The position numbers were made by a program, and so were the translations under genes. A stretch of 55,155 nucleotides of DNA from Phycisphaerae bacterium (lineage in GTDB: Bacteria > Planctomycetota > Phycisphaerae > UBA1845 > UTPLA1). The DNA lies in the NCBI GenBank assembly GCA_016935885.1, contig JAFGQA010000020.1:1-55155 (forward strand), written 5' to 3'. Position 1 is the first letter of the stretch. Each line of letters opens with the position of its first letter. The notes under the pieces are model-generated. The model was not told the DNA's origin, did not search any database, and worked only from the letters and a program-made list of their open reading frames with translations. This document shows positions 7,894 through 16,163 of this stretch, piece by piece.

Positions 7894-8400
7894 ATGCCGG
7901 AAGCAAGCACGCTTACGATCCGAATCGATAGCGACCTCAAGGAAGAACTGGAGGCCGCCGCCAAGGCAGCCGATCAGTCAGTGACCGAGTTCGTCGTCCG
8001 CAGCGTGAAAGAGCGGATGGCTGGTTCATGCCCTGCGTGCGGCCGGGACGGTGGAGGTCGGACGACACTGTCGCCCGGCCTCACCTCCACCTTCGCAGAT
8101 TGGGTGACGGGGCTACGCGCTTCCTGCAAGGTGGCAATTGCCACAGCCGGTCCTGAAGGGCATCGGGTCTTCGTGGGGACGACAGGTCCGAACGGTCTCC
8201 ACGATTCTCACCTCGACTTGGAGGTACGGGCGGGGCCGTATTGTGTCGACCTCAAGGTGGCTCGGTCGTCCATCGTGATGTGGGCCAGGGACCAGGAGGC
8301 GGACAAGCTCCATCGCAGCCTCGTGCCCTTCGACTACGTTGACGGGAACCACCTCGTCAGGATGAAACTTGCTGCGGCAGAAGGACGGCGGAGAAGCTAG
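7894..8400 (+). CDS. ribbon-helix-helix protein with C-terminal extension
   Basis: The N-terminal 45 residues (L-T-I-R-I-D-S-D-L-K-E-E-L-E-A-A-A-K) form a ribbon-helix-helix DNA-binding domain of the DUF1778/TacA antitoxin type. It is followed at residues 46-49 by C-P-A-C and then by about 115 residues that were not recognised, with strand-rich segments such as H-L-D-L-E-V-R-A-G and Y-C-V-D-L-K-V. The start has an excellent ribosome site (AAGGAGGT, 8 bp spacing). TacA-type antitoxins are about 95 residues and sit before a GNAT toxin; no toxin ORF follows here. It may be a solitary regulator with a sensor domain, or an antitoxin whose toxin is fused or lost. Confidence 0.65.
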   Translation: MPEASTLTIRIDSDLKEELEAAAKAADQSVTEFVVRSVKERMAGSCPACGRDGGGRTTLSPGLTSTFADWVTGLRASCKVAIATAGPEGHRVFVGTTGPNGLHDSHLDLEVRAGPYCVDLKVARSSIVMWARDQEADKLHRSLVPFDYVDGNHLVRMKLAAAEGRRRS

Positions 8401-8472
8401 GCCACATGACTGTAACGTCCACAGCGCCTCGCCAGGACAGACCTCCTTCGCAATAAAGACGCTGAAATCTAG

Positions 8473-8510
8473 GCACGTCACCGCGTGCCTTGAAGGCCGC
8501 CGAAATCGTC
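8473..8510. repeat. dispersed repeat B, copy 1
   Basis: This 38-bp stretch matches 16368-16405 at 33 of 38 positions, with the core GCGTGCCTTGAAGGCCGC identical. On the minus strand both copies read I-[SP]-A-A-F-K-A-R-[GR]-D-V, which suggests remnants of one coding sequence. Confidence 0.6.
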
Positions 8511-8561
8511 GGCATCCTTCGTGGCACAGAGAAGACCACGGAGATACGCGACGAATACTCG

Positions 8562-8625
8562 GCGCACAAGCTGTCTTGTGGGCGGAGTAGCTCGACCGGA
8601 ACGAGCTCGGTAGAGGTACCGCCCT
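8562..8625. repeat. dispersed repeat A, copy 1 (hairpin plus direct repeat)
   Basis: The hairpin GCGCACAAG (8562-8570) / CTTGTGGGC (8575-8583) is followed by GCGGAGTAGCTCGACCG and a further partly matching stretch ending in GGTACCG. The same arrangement occurs at 28538-28603, just before the tyrosine recombinase gene. A related hairpin without the trailing part lies at 34194-34219. Confidence 0.6.
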
Positions 8626-8901
8626 ACCGGCCGAGGCATAGCGATGTCGATCGCTCGGCCACGTGCGTCGACTGCAGCTTACGGGCTATCGTTACTCGGC
8701 CGAACCCGAACATCCGTGGCCGGAATGCCCCCGGCACTGATTTCGGACGGAGTCTATGAGAACCGGCCCAGCGAGCCTGGGTGGAAGGCCAAAGAGTAGC
8801 TCCGTGAGTCTCGCGATTGACACGGGACCGACCATCAGATCTCGACGGATTCGGATCGCCGTCGGCAACCACGTCTCCACCCATCCGCCAAGTGAGCCGG
8901 A

Positions 8902-9741
8902 TCATCGAGGAATCTCGAAGCGGAGGGCCATTCTCAGGGGCAGGGCCAGATCTCCCGTCTCCTTCGGACGCTCCACCTTTCCGCTCAGCTCGCTCACGGT
9001 CGCGACTGCGGCGGTGTCCAGGAGGTCACTGCCCGATGAGGATGTGATCCGGACTTGCCCGAAACGGCCCTCAGCATCGACGAGGAAGGACACGACGACC
9101 GTCCCTTCTATTCCGATTCGCTGGGCTGCGAGAGGATAGTGCTTCTCCCGCACGAGCAATTCCCGGATGCGCCCGAGATAGGCGCGGGTGACCGCGACCA
9201 CGTCCACGGGTGGCGTTTGCGGCGGTTGCTGTCTTGCTCGAGGTACATCGTCCACGGCCTTCTCGCTGGTTCCTGACGAGACTGTTGCGCCACCGGCGTA
9301 CCGGTCGGAATCGCCGGTCACGATGGCATCGCCTGCCACGGCAGGCGGAGACGGGGCATCAGGAGCCATCGCGACGACCTTGCCCGCGCGAGCCCTGACG
9401 TTCGGGTCGGGCGCTTCCGTTCGCGGTCGCGCGGGCGACGACGCCTTGGGTTTGGGCCTTTCCAGCTCCGCACGCGGGGGCTCGAGCGGCGGTGTGATCG
9501 CCTGCAGTGTGGTTGGTCTGGTGAGCAGGACTTCCATGGGGGGCAATGGGAGTACTCGCCGTGGAGGCAGGTGGTGCGCCGCGACCAGCACACCCACGGG
9601 CACGAGGAGGCCCGCCGCGACGAAGCTCAGCCAGTGGCAGCGGGACACGACAACCCGCCGGTCGAAGACGAGGGGCAGGAGCGACCGATCGTGCCGCCTG
9701 TGCGGCGTGTGACCGTCGACTTGTACGACGAGGACGCTCAT
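8902..9741 (-). CDS. tonB: TonB-family energy transducer
   Basis: This 279-residue protein has the TonB plan: a short cytoplasmic N-terminus, one membrane helix (about 36-58), a Pro-rich periplasmic spacer (residues about 65-180, with K-P-K-A, P-P-L-E-P-P), and a C-terminal TonB domain (about 190-279) with Y-P-L-A-A-Q-R-I-G-I-E-G-T-V-V-V-S-F and S-S-G-S-D-L-L-D. It transmits the proton-motive force from ExbB/ExbD to the outer-membrane receptor encoded upstream in the same operon. Its ATG overlaps the exbD stop (ATGA). Having a dedicated TonB next to its receptor suggests a specialised uptake system. Confidence 0.9.
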   Translation of the reverse strand: MSVLVVQVDGHTPHRRHDRSLLPLVFDRRVVVSRCHWLSFVAAGLLVPVGVLVAAHHLPPRRVLPLPPMEVLLTRPTTLQAITPPLEPPRAELERPKPKASSPARPRTEAPDPNVRARAGKVVAMAPDAPSPPAVAGDAIVTGDSDRYAGGATVSSGTSEKAVDDVPRARQQPPQTPPVDVVAVTRAYLGRIRELLVREKHYPLAAQRIGIEGTVVVSFLVDAEGRFGQVRITSSSGSDLLDTAAVATVSELSGKVERPKETGDLALPLRMALRFEIPR

Positions 9742-10157
9742 GGTTCGTCGGTGTTTTCCGGGCTCACTCCAAACGCGACGCGCGCGATGCCGGCAATCCG
9801 CAGTGTGTCGAGGACGCTGATGACACGGCGGTGGGCGACGGCCCCATCGGCGGCGATCACGACCCGGATTTGGGGATCGCGCTCAAGGTAGTGTTTAGCA
9901 AGGGCAGCAAGTGCCTTCTCGTCAGCCATCGGCACACCGTTGGCAAGAATCTTGCCCTCGGCGGACACGATGAGCGAGAGGATCGTCTGCGCCTCCTCGG
10001 ACTTCCTCGCCTGTGGCAGATCGAGCGGCACCGAGGGCGTCACCACGAGCTTTGCGGTCACGATGAAGATGATGAGAAGCACCAGAGCGATGTCCACCAT
10101 AGGCGTCATGTTGATGCCGGTGATGGGCCCACTTGGGGATGATGTCCTGAACATCAC
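9738..10157 (-). CDS. exbD: ExbD/TolR-family proton-channel subunit
   Basis: This 139-residue protein has one N-terminal membrane helix with the key aspartate in N-M-T-P-M-V-D-I-A-L-V-L-L (Asp22), the proton-path residue of ExbD, followed by a periplasmic domain (about 45-135). It forms the stator with ExbB and energises TonB. Both gene ends overlap their neighbours by ATGA, so the three stator/transducer genes are co-translated. Confidence 0.92.
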   Translation of the reverse strand: MMFRTSSPSGPITGINMTPMVDIALVLLIIFIVTAKLVVTPSVPLDLPQARKSEEAQTILSLIVSAEGKILANGVPMADEKALAALAKHYLERDPQIRVVIAADGAVAHRRVISVLDTLRIAGIARVAFGVSPENTDEP

Positions 10158-10888
10158 GCCATCCTCGTAGAAGCAGCCTCGTCGGACGCTCGCGTCTCGT
10201 TGGGCTCGGCACGCTGGGCTCGCTCACCCTCGGGATCCGTCGAGGGACCAGCTTTTCGTAGAGCAATATGTGCCAGCAACAAGCGGCTCAGCACCTCCGC
10301 GGAGGCGACAAGGCTCGCCATGCGACGGTGAAAGTAGTTGTACACGGCGATCGCCGGGATGGCGACCACGAGCCCAACCGCCGTCGCCACGAGGGCCTCC
10401 GCGATGCCGGACATCACCGTTGCCGACTGCTGCTGCCCAGCTGCGGCCGCACGGCCAAGCTCATCGAAGGCGTGCACCACCCCGATCACGGTCCCGAGGA
10501 GCCCGACGAATGGAGCGTTGCTGCCGATGGTTCCCAGAATGCTCAGCCGGCGCTCAAGCAGGTCGTGGTCGAGCGCGAACCGGCTTTGCATGGCCTGGGT
10601 AGCGGCCTCGGCACCGTCACCGATCATCGCCAGACCGGCGTCGACGACTCGCGCGGCAAGCGCGCGCCCACCATGCGGCCAGGCCGGGGCACCGCCGCGT
10701 TTCTTGTCGCGGAGGTAGCTTTCCAGCGTCCTGGCCAGCGCCTGGGTTTCGCCCGACCTCTTGCGATAGTAGAGCCAACGCTCGAGGCTGATGACAACGA
10801 CCACGGCCAAGAGCGCCACGAGAAACCACAAGACCCAATCGGCTCCGTGTCGGAGCATGAGGTTCTTGAACAGCTCGACAGCATGCAT
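10154..10888 (-). CDS. exbB: ExbB/TolQ-family proton-channel subunit
   Basis: This 244-residue protein has three membrane helices: about 15-37 (L-W-F-L-V-A-L-L-A-V-V-V-V-I), about 115-140 (G-S-N-A-P-F-V-G-L-L-G-T-V-I-G-V) and about 160-185 (A-L-V-A-T-A-V-G-L-V-V-A-I-P-A-I-A-V-Y-N). These carry the G-L-L-G-T-V and A-I-P-A signatures of MotA/TolQ/ExbB channels. It pairs with ExbD. It lies 39 bp downstream of the receptor gene on the same strand. Confidence 0.92.
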   Translation of the reverse strand: MHAVELFKNLMLRHGADWVLWFLVALLAVVVVISLERWLYYRKRSGETQALARTLESYLRDKKRGGAPAWPHGGRALAARVVDAGLAMIGDGAEAATQAMQSRFALDHDLLERRLSILGTIGSNAPFVGLLGTVIGVVHAFDELGRAAAAGQQQSATVMSGIAEALVATAVGLVVAIPAIAVYNYFHRRMASLVASAEVLSRLLLAHIALRKAGPSTDPEGERAQRAEPNETRASDEAASTRMA

Positions 10889-10927
10889 GATGGACTCCGT
10901 TCACGAGGGGTAGGCAAGACTCACGAC

Positions 10928-13627
10928 TCACATCTCTCCCTGGACCTGAAACCAAAGAGAACGAGGCAAGGCGGGACCGTAGACGTACCCGGCGTCGCGC
11001 AGCGCGCCCCGATCGAGATCGGACTGATAGCTGTCGAGAAGGTTGCGCGCGATGAACGAAAGCCGCATGCGAGGCCTGTGCGTGGGGACCAGTCGGTATG
11101 ACAACCCGACATCCCAATCGAAGAACCACGGCGACTTCTTGAGGGTGTTCTCCGGGACGAAACCGGAATAGTGCGGCACCCTCATGGGGCCGGTGATGTC
11201 GAGGGCGGTGAACGGCTCGAACCCGGCTGGAAGCTTGCCGGAGATGTCGAGGAATCCGTACAACTCGGGTGTGCGGAACAGAACCTTCGAGTTGAAATCC
11301 GGATCGGGCTCGGAGTTCCTGCCTCGTTCGAGAACCCATCCGCATCTCAGGTGGAAACCATCGCCATACAGGAGGCTGGCTTCGATCTCCCCGCCGTAGA
11401 CCAAGGTCTCGCCCCGGTTGACTCGGACGAATTCCCGTTCCCCGGGTGTGCTCGGGTCATCGACGTCATCGAGAACGAAGGTATTGGTGAGGTAGGTGAC
11501 GAAGCCGTTGATTCCCGTCTTCAGGGACCAGGATGGAGAAAGAGGGAAGGTCAGCTCGACCTGCTGTGCGCCGCTGTAGGACAGCTCCGGCTTCAGGCCC
11601 GCCGCGTTCGTGACGATCGCGCCTTCGCCGCCGATGATCGTGATGTGGAGATCCTCGTCGAAGACCTGCGGTGCCCGATAGCCGGTCGAGAAACTGGTGC
11701 GCGTCCGCAGCCACGCCAGTGGCTTGAAGGTGACCGCAAGACGAGGGCTCGCCACGACATCGTCGATCTCGCTGTGCTTGCCAACGCGCACGCCGAGGAT
11801 GGTCTCGTTCCACTCGGCCGGGTGCCAGTCCAGCTCCGCAAGTCCGGCAAGGTCATGGTAGGTTTCGTCTACCTTCCGGCTGTACGAGGGGAACGAGTCC
11901 GTGAGTTGCTCGACCTGGAGCTGCGCTCCGGCAGAGAGCACCATCTCCCCGAGGAAGTTGAACGGCACATGGAGAAGCGCATCGCCGAAGTGCACCGGGT
12001 TGCGGGTGTGCCCGTAGGCGCCCAGAGCCGCACCCTTGGCGGCCCAGAAGTCCTCCCAGTCCTGCAGCGTCGGGTTCTCGGGCAGCGTGACGTCGCCGCC
12101 ACCCCCGTAGTACGAGTCGCGGCTGGTGTGCGCGAATGCGTAGCCGATCTCGTAGGATGTTCCCGAACGGAGTGCGTGCTTCCACCGCACCTCGCCCCCT
12201 TGGCGAAGGGTCGTGCCACCCTCGGAGACAGCCGCGTCGAACTCGGGCCAGTCGAGATGGTCGCCGCCGCGGCGGCGCTCGCCGAGGATCTGCAGGCGAA
12301 GCATCAGGGTTCCGCGCGGAAGGAGATCCCAGTACAGATCGCTCGAGAACGCGTGCTGGCGGAACATGCCGATGTCCGAGAAACCGTCTCCGTCGCCGTC
12401 CCATGCCTCTCGACTCCGGATCGATCCGGACAGCACCAGCGCCAGGTCCTTCCCCTCGTTGACGAGCCCGACGTTTCCGCCCAGAGAGTGCCCGCCCCAC
12501 TGCTCGCCGAAGGTGAACCCGCCGGCGCGAAGCGAGCCGAAGCTCTTGTCGGGCCGCTTGGTGAGGACGTTGATGACGCCAGCCACCGCGTTGCCGCCGT
12601 ACAGCGCAGAGCCTCCTCCTTTCACGATTTCGATGCGATCGATCATCTCGCTCGGTAGCTGCTCCAGGCCGTAGACCCCGGCCAAGGTCGAGAACACGGG
12701 GCGGCCGTTGATAAGGATCTGGGAGTAGCGTCCGTCCAGCCCGTTGAGGCGAACCTGCGTGAAGTTGCAGTTCTGGCAGTTGTTCTCGAGGCGTACGCCG
12801 GTCGTGTGTTTCAGCGCCTGCGCCAGATTCGCGGCACCTTCTCTCTCGATGGCTTGGCGGTCGATGACCTGCGTCTTGACAGGCGACTCGGTAGCGAGGC
12901 TCTCACGGGTAGCTCCGGTGACGACGACCTCCCCGAGGTCGTACGTCAGGAAGACCGTCAGTCCGGCCTGCGCCAGCGCCGCATCGAATTCCAGGGTCTC
13001 TTTGTATGGCGCGAAGCCTTTGGCCGTGACCGACACCTTGTGCGAGCCGGCCGGCACCTCCAGATGCGCCTCGCCCTCGGGCCCCGTCTGCGCGGCCAGC
13101 CCGAGAGGGACGATCTCGACGATGGCGTCCGAGACGGGCTTGCCGTTGGGCGCGAGGACGGAGGCGGAAAACGACATAAGCGGCGGCCTGCTATCGCCTG
13201 CGGCTGCCTCCGGCTGGGCCGTGGACGCACTCGGCGCCTCGGGCTCCGGGTTGGCCGCAGGCGCAGTCGGTGCCTCGGGCTCCGGGTTGGCCGCAGGCGC
13301 AGTCGGTGCCTCGGGCTCCGGGTTGGCCGCAGGCGCAGTCGGTGCCTCGCCCATGGGTACAGCCGTGGACGCACTCGGTGTCTCGGGCTCCGGCTCGGAT
13401 CTCACCGGCGCCCCTGAGGGGGTGGAACTAGCCGCGTCCTCGGATGCCTGTTCCTGCGCCACCGCAAGGCGTGGTGCCGTCGAGGCCAGGAATGCAGCGA
13501 AGAGGATCGCAAAACGCGGGACGTTGCCGGGTGTGGCCAGCGTGTCACCGGGCGGGTGGTGCCTACGTGGATTGCAGGACATGGGTGAACTGCAGGATAT
13601 GGACTGATTGCAGGACAGCAGATGCAT
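10928..13627 (-). CDS. TonB-dependent receptor with Cys-containing plug
   Basis: This is an 899-residue outer-membrane receptor. The chosen ATG at 13627 follows GAAGGAGGA at ideal spacing. A signal peptide follows an unusual Cys-rich leader (see the repeat at 13571). Next come a low-complexity linker with three exact 36-bp repeats, a carboxypeptidase-regulatory-like beta domain (about 150-225, V-S-D-A-I-V-E), the plug (about 225-335, G-E-V-V-V-T-G-A-T) and a barrel to the C-terminus. The plug contains N-N-C-Q-N-C-N-F just before the R-L-N-G-L-D-G segment. A CxxC at this site could bind a metal or form a disulphide. The substrate is unknown; a metal or metal chelate is plausible given the palindromic operator. 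The operon provides its own TonB/ExbBD. Confidence 0.88.
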   Translation of the reverse strand: MHLLSCNQSISCSSPMSCNPRRHHPPGDTLATPGNVPRFAILFAAFLASTAPRLAVAQEQASEDAASSTPSGAPVRSEPEPETPSASTAVPMGEAPTAPAANPEPEAPTAPAANPEPEAPTAPAANPEPEAPSASTAQPEAAAGDSRPPLMSFSASVLAPNGKPVSDAIVEIVPLGLAAQTGPEGEAHLEVPAGSHKVSVTAKGFAPYKETLEFDAALAQAGLTVFLTYDLGEVVVTGATRESLATESPVKTQVIDRQAIEREGAANLAQALKHTTGVRLENNCQNCNFTQVRLNGLDGRYSQILINGRPVFSTLAGVYGLEQLPSEMIDRIEIVKGGGSALYGGNAVAGVINVLTKRPDKSFGSLRAGGFTFGEQWGGHSLGGNVGLVNEGKDLALVLSGSIRSREAWDGDGDGFSDIGMFRQHAFSSDLYWDLLPRGTLMLRLQILGERRRGGDHLDWPEFDAAVSEGGTTLRQGGEVRWKHALRSGTSYEIGYAFAHTSRDSYYGGGGDVTLPENPTLQDWEDFWAAKGAALGAYGHTRNPVHFGDALLHVPFNFLGEMVLSAGAQLQVEQLTDSFPSYSRKVDETYHDLAGLAELDWHPAEWNETILGVRVGKHSEIDDVVASPRLAVTFKPLAWLRTRTSFSTGYRAPQVFDEDLHITIIGGEGAIVTNAAGLKPELSYSGAQQVELTFPLSPSWSLKTGINGFVTYLTNTFVLDDVDDPSTPGEREFVRVNRGETLVYGGEIEASLLYGDGFHLRCGWVLERGRNSEPDPDFNSKVLFRTPELYGFLDISGKLPAGFEPFTALDITGPMRVPHYSGFVPENTLKKSPWFFDWDVGLSYRLVPTHRPRMRLSFIARNLLDSYQSDLDRGALRDAGYVYGPALPRSLWFQVQGEM
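13239..13346. repeat. three exact 36-bp tandem repeats in the receptor gene
   Basis: Three identical 36-bp units at 13239-13274, 13275-13310 and 13311-13346 encode P-E-A-P-T-A-P-A-A-N-P-E units in the linker after the signal peptide. Identity at the DNA level means recent expansion; the unit number may vary between strains. The segment likely acts as a flexible spacer. Confidence 0.9.
13571..13624. repeat. three 18-bp repeats at the receptor start
   Basis: Units at 13571-13588, 13589-13606 and 13607-13624 share an ATTGCAGGA core. They encode the first residues of the receptor on the minus strand, giving six-residue units H-L-L-S-C-N, Q-S-I-S-C-S, S-P-M-S-C-N ahead of the signal peptide. The placement in the translation initiation region could affect expression. 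Confidence 0.75.
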
Positions 13628-13824
13628 TACTTCCTCCTTCGAGAGCAAGGTCGACACCAGCTGTTCCCTCCGGGAACGCTTGGCGTTTTTCTTCAGCTAC
13701 GATGACGGCAGGGCTGCTCTCGCCACGTCGGCCCGGCAAGGGAGCCGGACGCCTCGGGATCGAGCGTCCATGGTCTTGCGACCTTGCGACGCGATACGCG
13801 TTTGGCGTGGCATTGGCGACCTAC

Positions 13825-14319
13825 TCAGCCGGCTTGTTCCGGAGGGGAATGCTTGGGAGCAGTGAGGAGGAGGCTTTGCGGACGGGGAGCGGCTTCAGAC
13901 TCCCAGGGCTGCGTCACCTTCGCCTGAAAGAAGGCGAACGGCAGCGCGGTGAAGATGCGATAGTGTTTCGCCTTCTGGCCGATGACATTCGAGCACTGGC
14001 ACGCTGGTCTTTCATTGCCGCCGGTTGGCGTTCGCTCGAGCGCTCCAATCGCTGGTGTCGCCGATGGCCGTCTGAAGACAACTGCCGCCAGCGGCTTCGG
14101 CCCGGCATCCTCGATACGGCCATGCTCCGGGTTGTAGACGTGTTGGTGCTCCGCCAGTGCCTGGTGCAGTTGCGGAACAACAGGCAACACCGCAATCCAG
14201 GCGGCACACTGAAGGGCAAGGACAGCCTTCGCGAACTGTCGGATCCGAGGCATCATCACACGAACTGGAGGTCCATGTTTACATTGCCGATTTGGCACGG
14301 AGGTGATGCCGTGTAGCAT
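13825..14319 (-). CDS. small exported hypothetical protein, first gene of the TonB operon
   Basis: The product is about 164 residues from the ATG at 14319; starts at 14376 or 14256 are possible, but 14376 lies inside the palindromic operator. A hydrophobic segment (A-K-A-V-L-A-L-Q-C-A-A-W-I-A-V-L-P) looks like a signal peptide. It is followed by H-Q-A-L-A-E-H-Q-H-V-Y-N-P-E-H-G-R-I-E-D and, later, A-C-Q-C-S-N. Clusters of His and Cys after export suggest metal binding. It is the first gene downstream of the promoter and 197 bp before the receptor, so it probably serves the same uptake task. No family was recognised with confidence. Confidence 0.5.
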   Translation of the reverse strand: MLHGITSVPNRQCKHGPPVRVMMPRIRQFAKAVLALQCAAWIAVLPVVPQLHQALAEHQHVYNPEHGRIEDAGPKPLAAVVFRRPSATPAIGALERTPTGGNERPACQCSNVIGQKAKHYRIFTALPFAFFQAKVTQPWESEAAPRPQSLLLTAPKHSPPEQAG

Positions 14320-14372
14320 GGTGGCTTCTAGCTGTGAATGCGTCCGCGACACCCCGCGTATCAAGGGCTTCG

Positions 14373-14415
14373 ACATTTGTTAGATGCGTCTAACAAATGT
14401 GAAAACGCTTGTCAA
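14373..14415 (-). promoter_or_regulatory. promoter with perfect palindromic operator for the TonB operon
   Basis: Read on the minus strand, TTGACA (14410-14415) and TAGACG (14387-14392) are exactly 17 bp apart. ACATTTGTTAGA (14373-14384) and TCTAACAAATGT (14389-14400) are exact reverse complements with a 4-bp centre, so the palindrome covers the -10 box and the likely start site. This is the geometry of a repressor site. The AT-rich arms resemble metalloregulator boxes in style, but no exact consensus (Fur, Zur, DtxR/MntR) is matched. Confidence 0.75.
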
Positions 14416-15104
14416 GGCCGAAGTTCCTCGCGTCTTGTGCCAGAGATGGTTCCCCTCTAGTCGGTGTGATGTCGAACCATTGCCCATGGTTCGGAGGAGC
14501 CCGAGGACCTTGGGCAGCTAGGAACAGCCCAGGCTGGCCCGCCTTGGCGTCCCGACAAGGTGCAGATGGTGAACCTGGCGGGTTGCCATCCCGCCAGGCC
14601 CTGCTGCGCATTGCACTGTTCGGGCGAGAGCAGGTGCCGGAGCGAATGATGCCAGCGCATCACAGTCTCCGGGCGACCGACGCCCCCGGCGCCGGAGCGC
14701 TGGGAAGACCTTGCTGATGGCGACGAAGGCCCAACGGTGATCCGGCCCGAGTCGAGGACGCGATGCGCCTCGCTGAAGCACGACAGCCTATTGCCGGAGT
14801 ATGGCGTTTTCTCGGCCATCTGTCTGACACGTCTGCGGAAGAGCTGGCGGGCTACACTCCGGCAAGTGGCGGCCTGGGTCTGCCTGCCCGGGACGTACCT
14901 CGACCGCCTGCTCGACCGCAGCAACCGAGCTTGGGGTCCGTGAATCCTAACCGCCAATCTGCGCGAGCCGGGTATAGGGGACGGGGGCGCTAGCCGACAG
15001 AACATTCCTGTATCGGACATCCCGGCTCGCGATGGGGCGATGCGACAATGGCCCTCAAAATGACCACGGGCACACGCGCGCATGCAAAGGCAAGACATGG
15101 CACA
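14416..15104. other. 690-bp region without a supported gene
   Basis: ORFs are present on both strands (for example 14457-15098 minus), but their composition is rich in Arg, Ser, Pro and Cys and no domain or ribosome site supports them. Nothing else was identified. Confidence 0.5.
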
Positions 15105-15659
15105 ATGACCATCGCAATGAGCGTTGTCGCATACTGCCGCTCGGTAGGGGCTTGGCGTCGTGGTAGCTCCCGGTGCCTGGTGTTCGCGTCTGCGATGGCT
15201 GCGTGTGGTGGGCTGACCGAGACCGAAACGTCGACGTCAACGTCAACGACCACAGCAACGGCGACTTCCGCCGGTCCATCGGCTTCGCCCGCTCCTTCAG
15301 CCGTGGCTGTATCGATAAGACCGGGGCGCAACACGTACTCGGGCTTCGAGTCGGATGTGCCCGGCCTCCCGCTGACGGCCATCACATCGGGTTCGGTTCC
15401 CTCGGATCCCCGCTTTCATTGGCGTACCGATTTCGGAGTGTTCCGGCTCTGGTCTGCACCAGCCTCTGTCGTCGAGGAACCAGGCAGCAACGCCACCGTG
15501 GGCGACGTCACCGTCTATTGGGGCTATCTCGGCATTCCAGCAGCGCGAGACCCGGTCCACGTGACCGTGGAGCTGCTCGCAGCTCCGGACGGCAACGTCC
15601 TCGCGGCGAATACGCTAACGCTGTCGTGGAATGCGCAGGGGGGAGTGACGGTACGGTAG
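15105..15659 (+). CDS. small putative lipoprotein
   Basis: The protein is 184 residues from the ATG at 15105 (203 from 15048). A short hydrophobic stretch ends in A-M-A-A-C-G-G, an acceptable lipobox. It is followed by a Thr/Ser-rich tether (T-E-T-E-T-S-T-S-T-S-T-T-T-A) and a beta-rich domain with W-R-T-D-F-G-V-F and V-T-V-Y-W-G-Y-L-G-I-P. The domain was not recognised. The tether-plus-domain design fits an outer-membrane lipoprotein. The ribosome site is weak and the start is uncertain. Confidence 0.5.
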   Translation: MTIAMSVVAYCRSVGAWRRGSSRCLVFASAMAACGGLTETETSTSTSTTTATATSAGPSASPAPSAVAVSIRPGRNTYSGFESDVPGLPLTAITSGSVPSDPRFHWRTDFGVFRLWSAPASVVEEPGSNATVGDVTVYWGYLGIPAARDPVHVTVELLAAPDGNVLAANTLTLSWNAQGGVTVR

Positions 15660-15721
15660 CGCGCGCATCGTCTTCGTGCCTGATGAGGAGGTCTTTGTTT
15701 CAAAGAAGCAGAAGGCGGAAC

Positions 15722-16084
15722 ATGTCTGGAAGAGAGAAGAAGTGGATACTGTTCTTGATAGCCGACAGGAAGCTGCGTCGCCAAATTGAAGCCAGCCTGG
15801 AGGTCGCGAAGTACGGGCGCCGCGTTGTTACCAACGCAGAAGGAGCCGTTGAGGCGCTGGGCGATATCACGCGAACCTGGGACATGATCGTCGTTGATGG
15901 GTTGGAACGGCCGCTTGTCGAATGTCTGCGCGCGATGCATACCAGGCCGATCATCGTCTCGTTCGTCGCTAGACATCACACCGGCTTGATTATCCGTAGA
16001 GTCACAGACATCCCGGACCTCGAAAGCGTGATCCGCTTCCACCTCGGACGCCAATCGGACGAGACTCCGATGCGCAGCGGCTGA
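15722..16084 (+). CDS. stand-alone receiver-like protein, degenerate
   Basis: The 120-residue protein follows AAGGCGGA and lies 62 bp after the lipoprotein. Its pattern matches a CheY-like receiver fold: strand W-I-L-F-L-I-A-D, a helix, strand M-I-V-V-D-G-L-E with the aspartate at the phosphorylation position, strand P-I-I-V-S-F-V, then helix to the end. The acidic pair near the first strand is reduced to one Asp and the conserved Lys of the last strand is not visible, so phosphorylation is doubtful. It may be a signal-independent adaptor. Confidence 0.5.
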   Translation: MSGREKKWILFLIADRKLRRQIEASLEVAKYGRRVVTNAEGAVEALGDITRTWDMIVVDGLERPLVECLRAMHTRPIIVSFVARHHTGLIIRRVTDIPDLESVIRFHLGRQSDETPMRSG

Positions 16085-16163
16085 CGCGCATGCCGCATGA
16101 ATGCACACGCTACGCTCCACTACCGCAGGCCGGGGAGCAGACTCTTGTCGGGTAGGTCTGTCT

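Larger units (their letters stand above)
8401..8901. other. 500-bp non-coding stretch holding dispersed repeats
   Basis: No supported gene. The stretch holds a 38-bp sequence repeated at 16368-16405 (8473-8510) and a hairpin plus direct repeat matched upstream of the tyrosine recombinase (8562-8625). Short peptide remnants can be read through both, so this looks like decayed mobile or coding DNA. Confidence 0.5.

Noticed and set aside
8562..8625. Repeat A as an integron attC site
   Set aside because: It folds as a hairpin, but the R'/R'' core sequences (RYYYAAC and GTTRRRY) are absent and there is no integron integrase.
9188..9712. 174-aa plus-strand ORF opposite tonB
   Set aside because: Low-complexity shadow of the Pro-rich spacer of TonB.
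14373..14400. MerR-type operator
   Set aside because: MerR sites lie between -35 and -10 with 19-20 bp spacing; here the spacing is 17 bp and the palindrome covers the -10.
14457..15098. 213-aa minus-strand ORF
   Set aside because: Composition of Arg, Ser, Pro and Cys without hydrophobic core; no ribosome site or domain.
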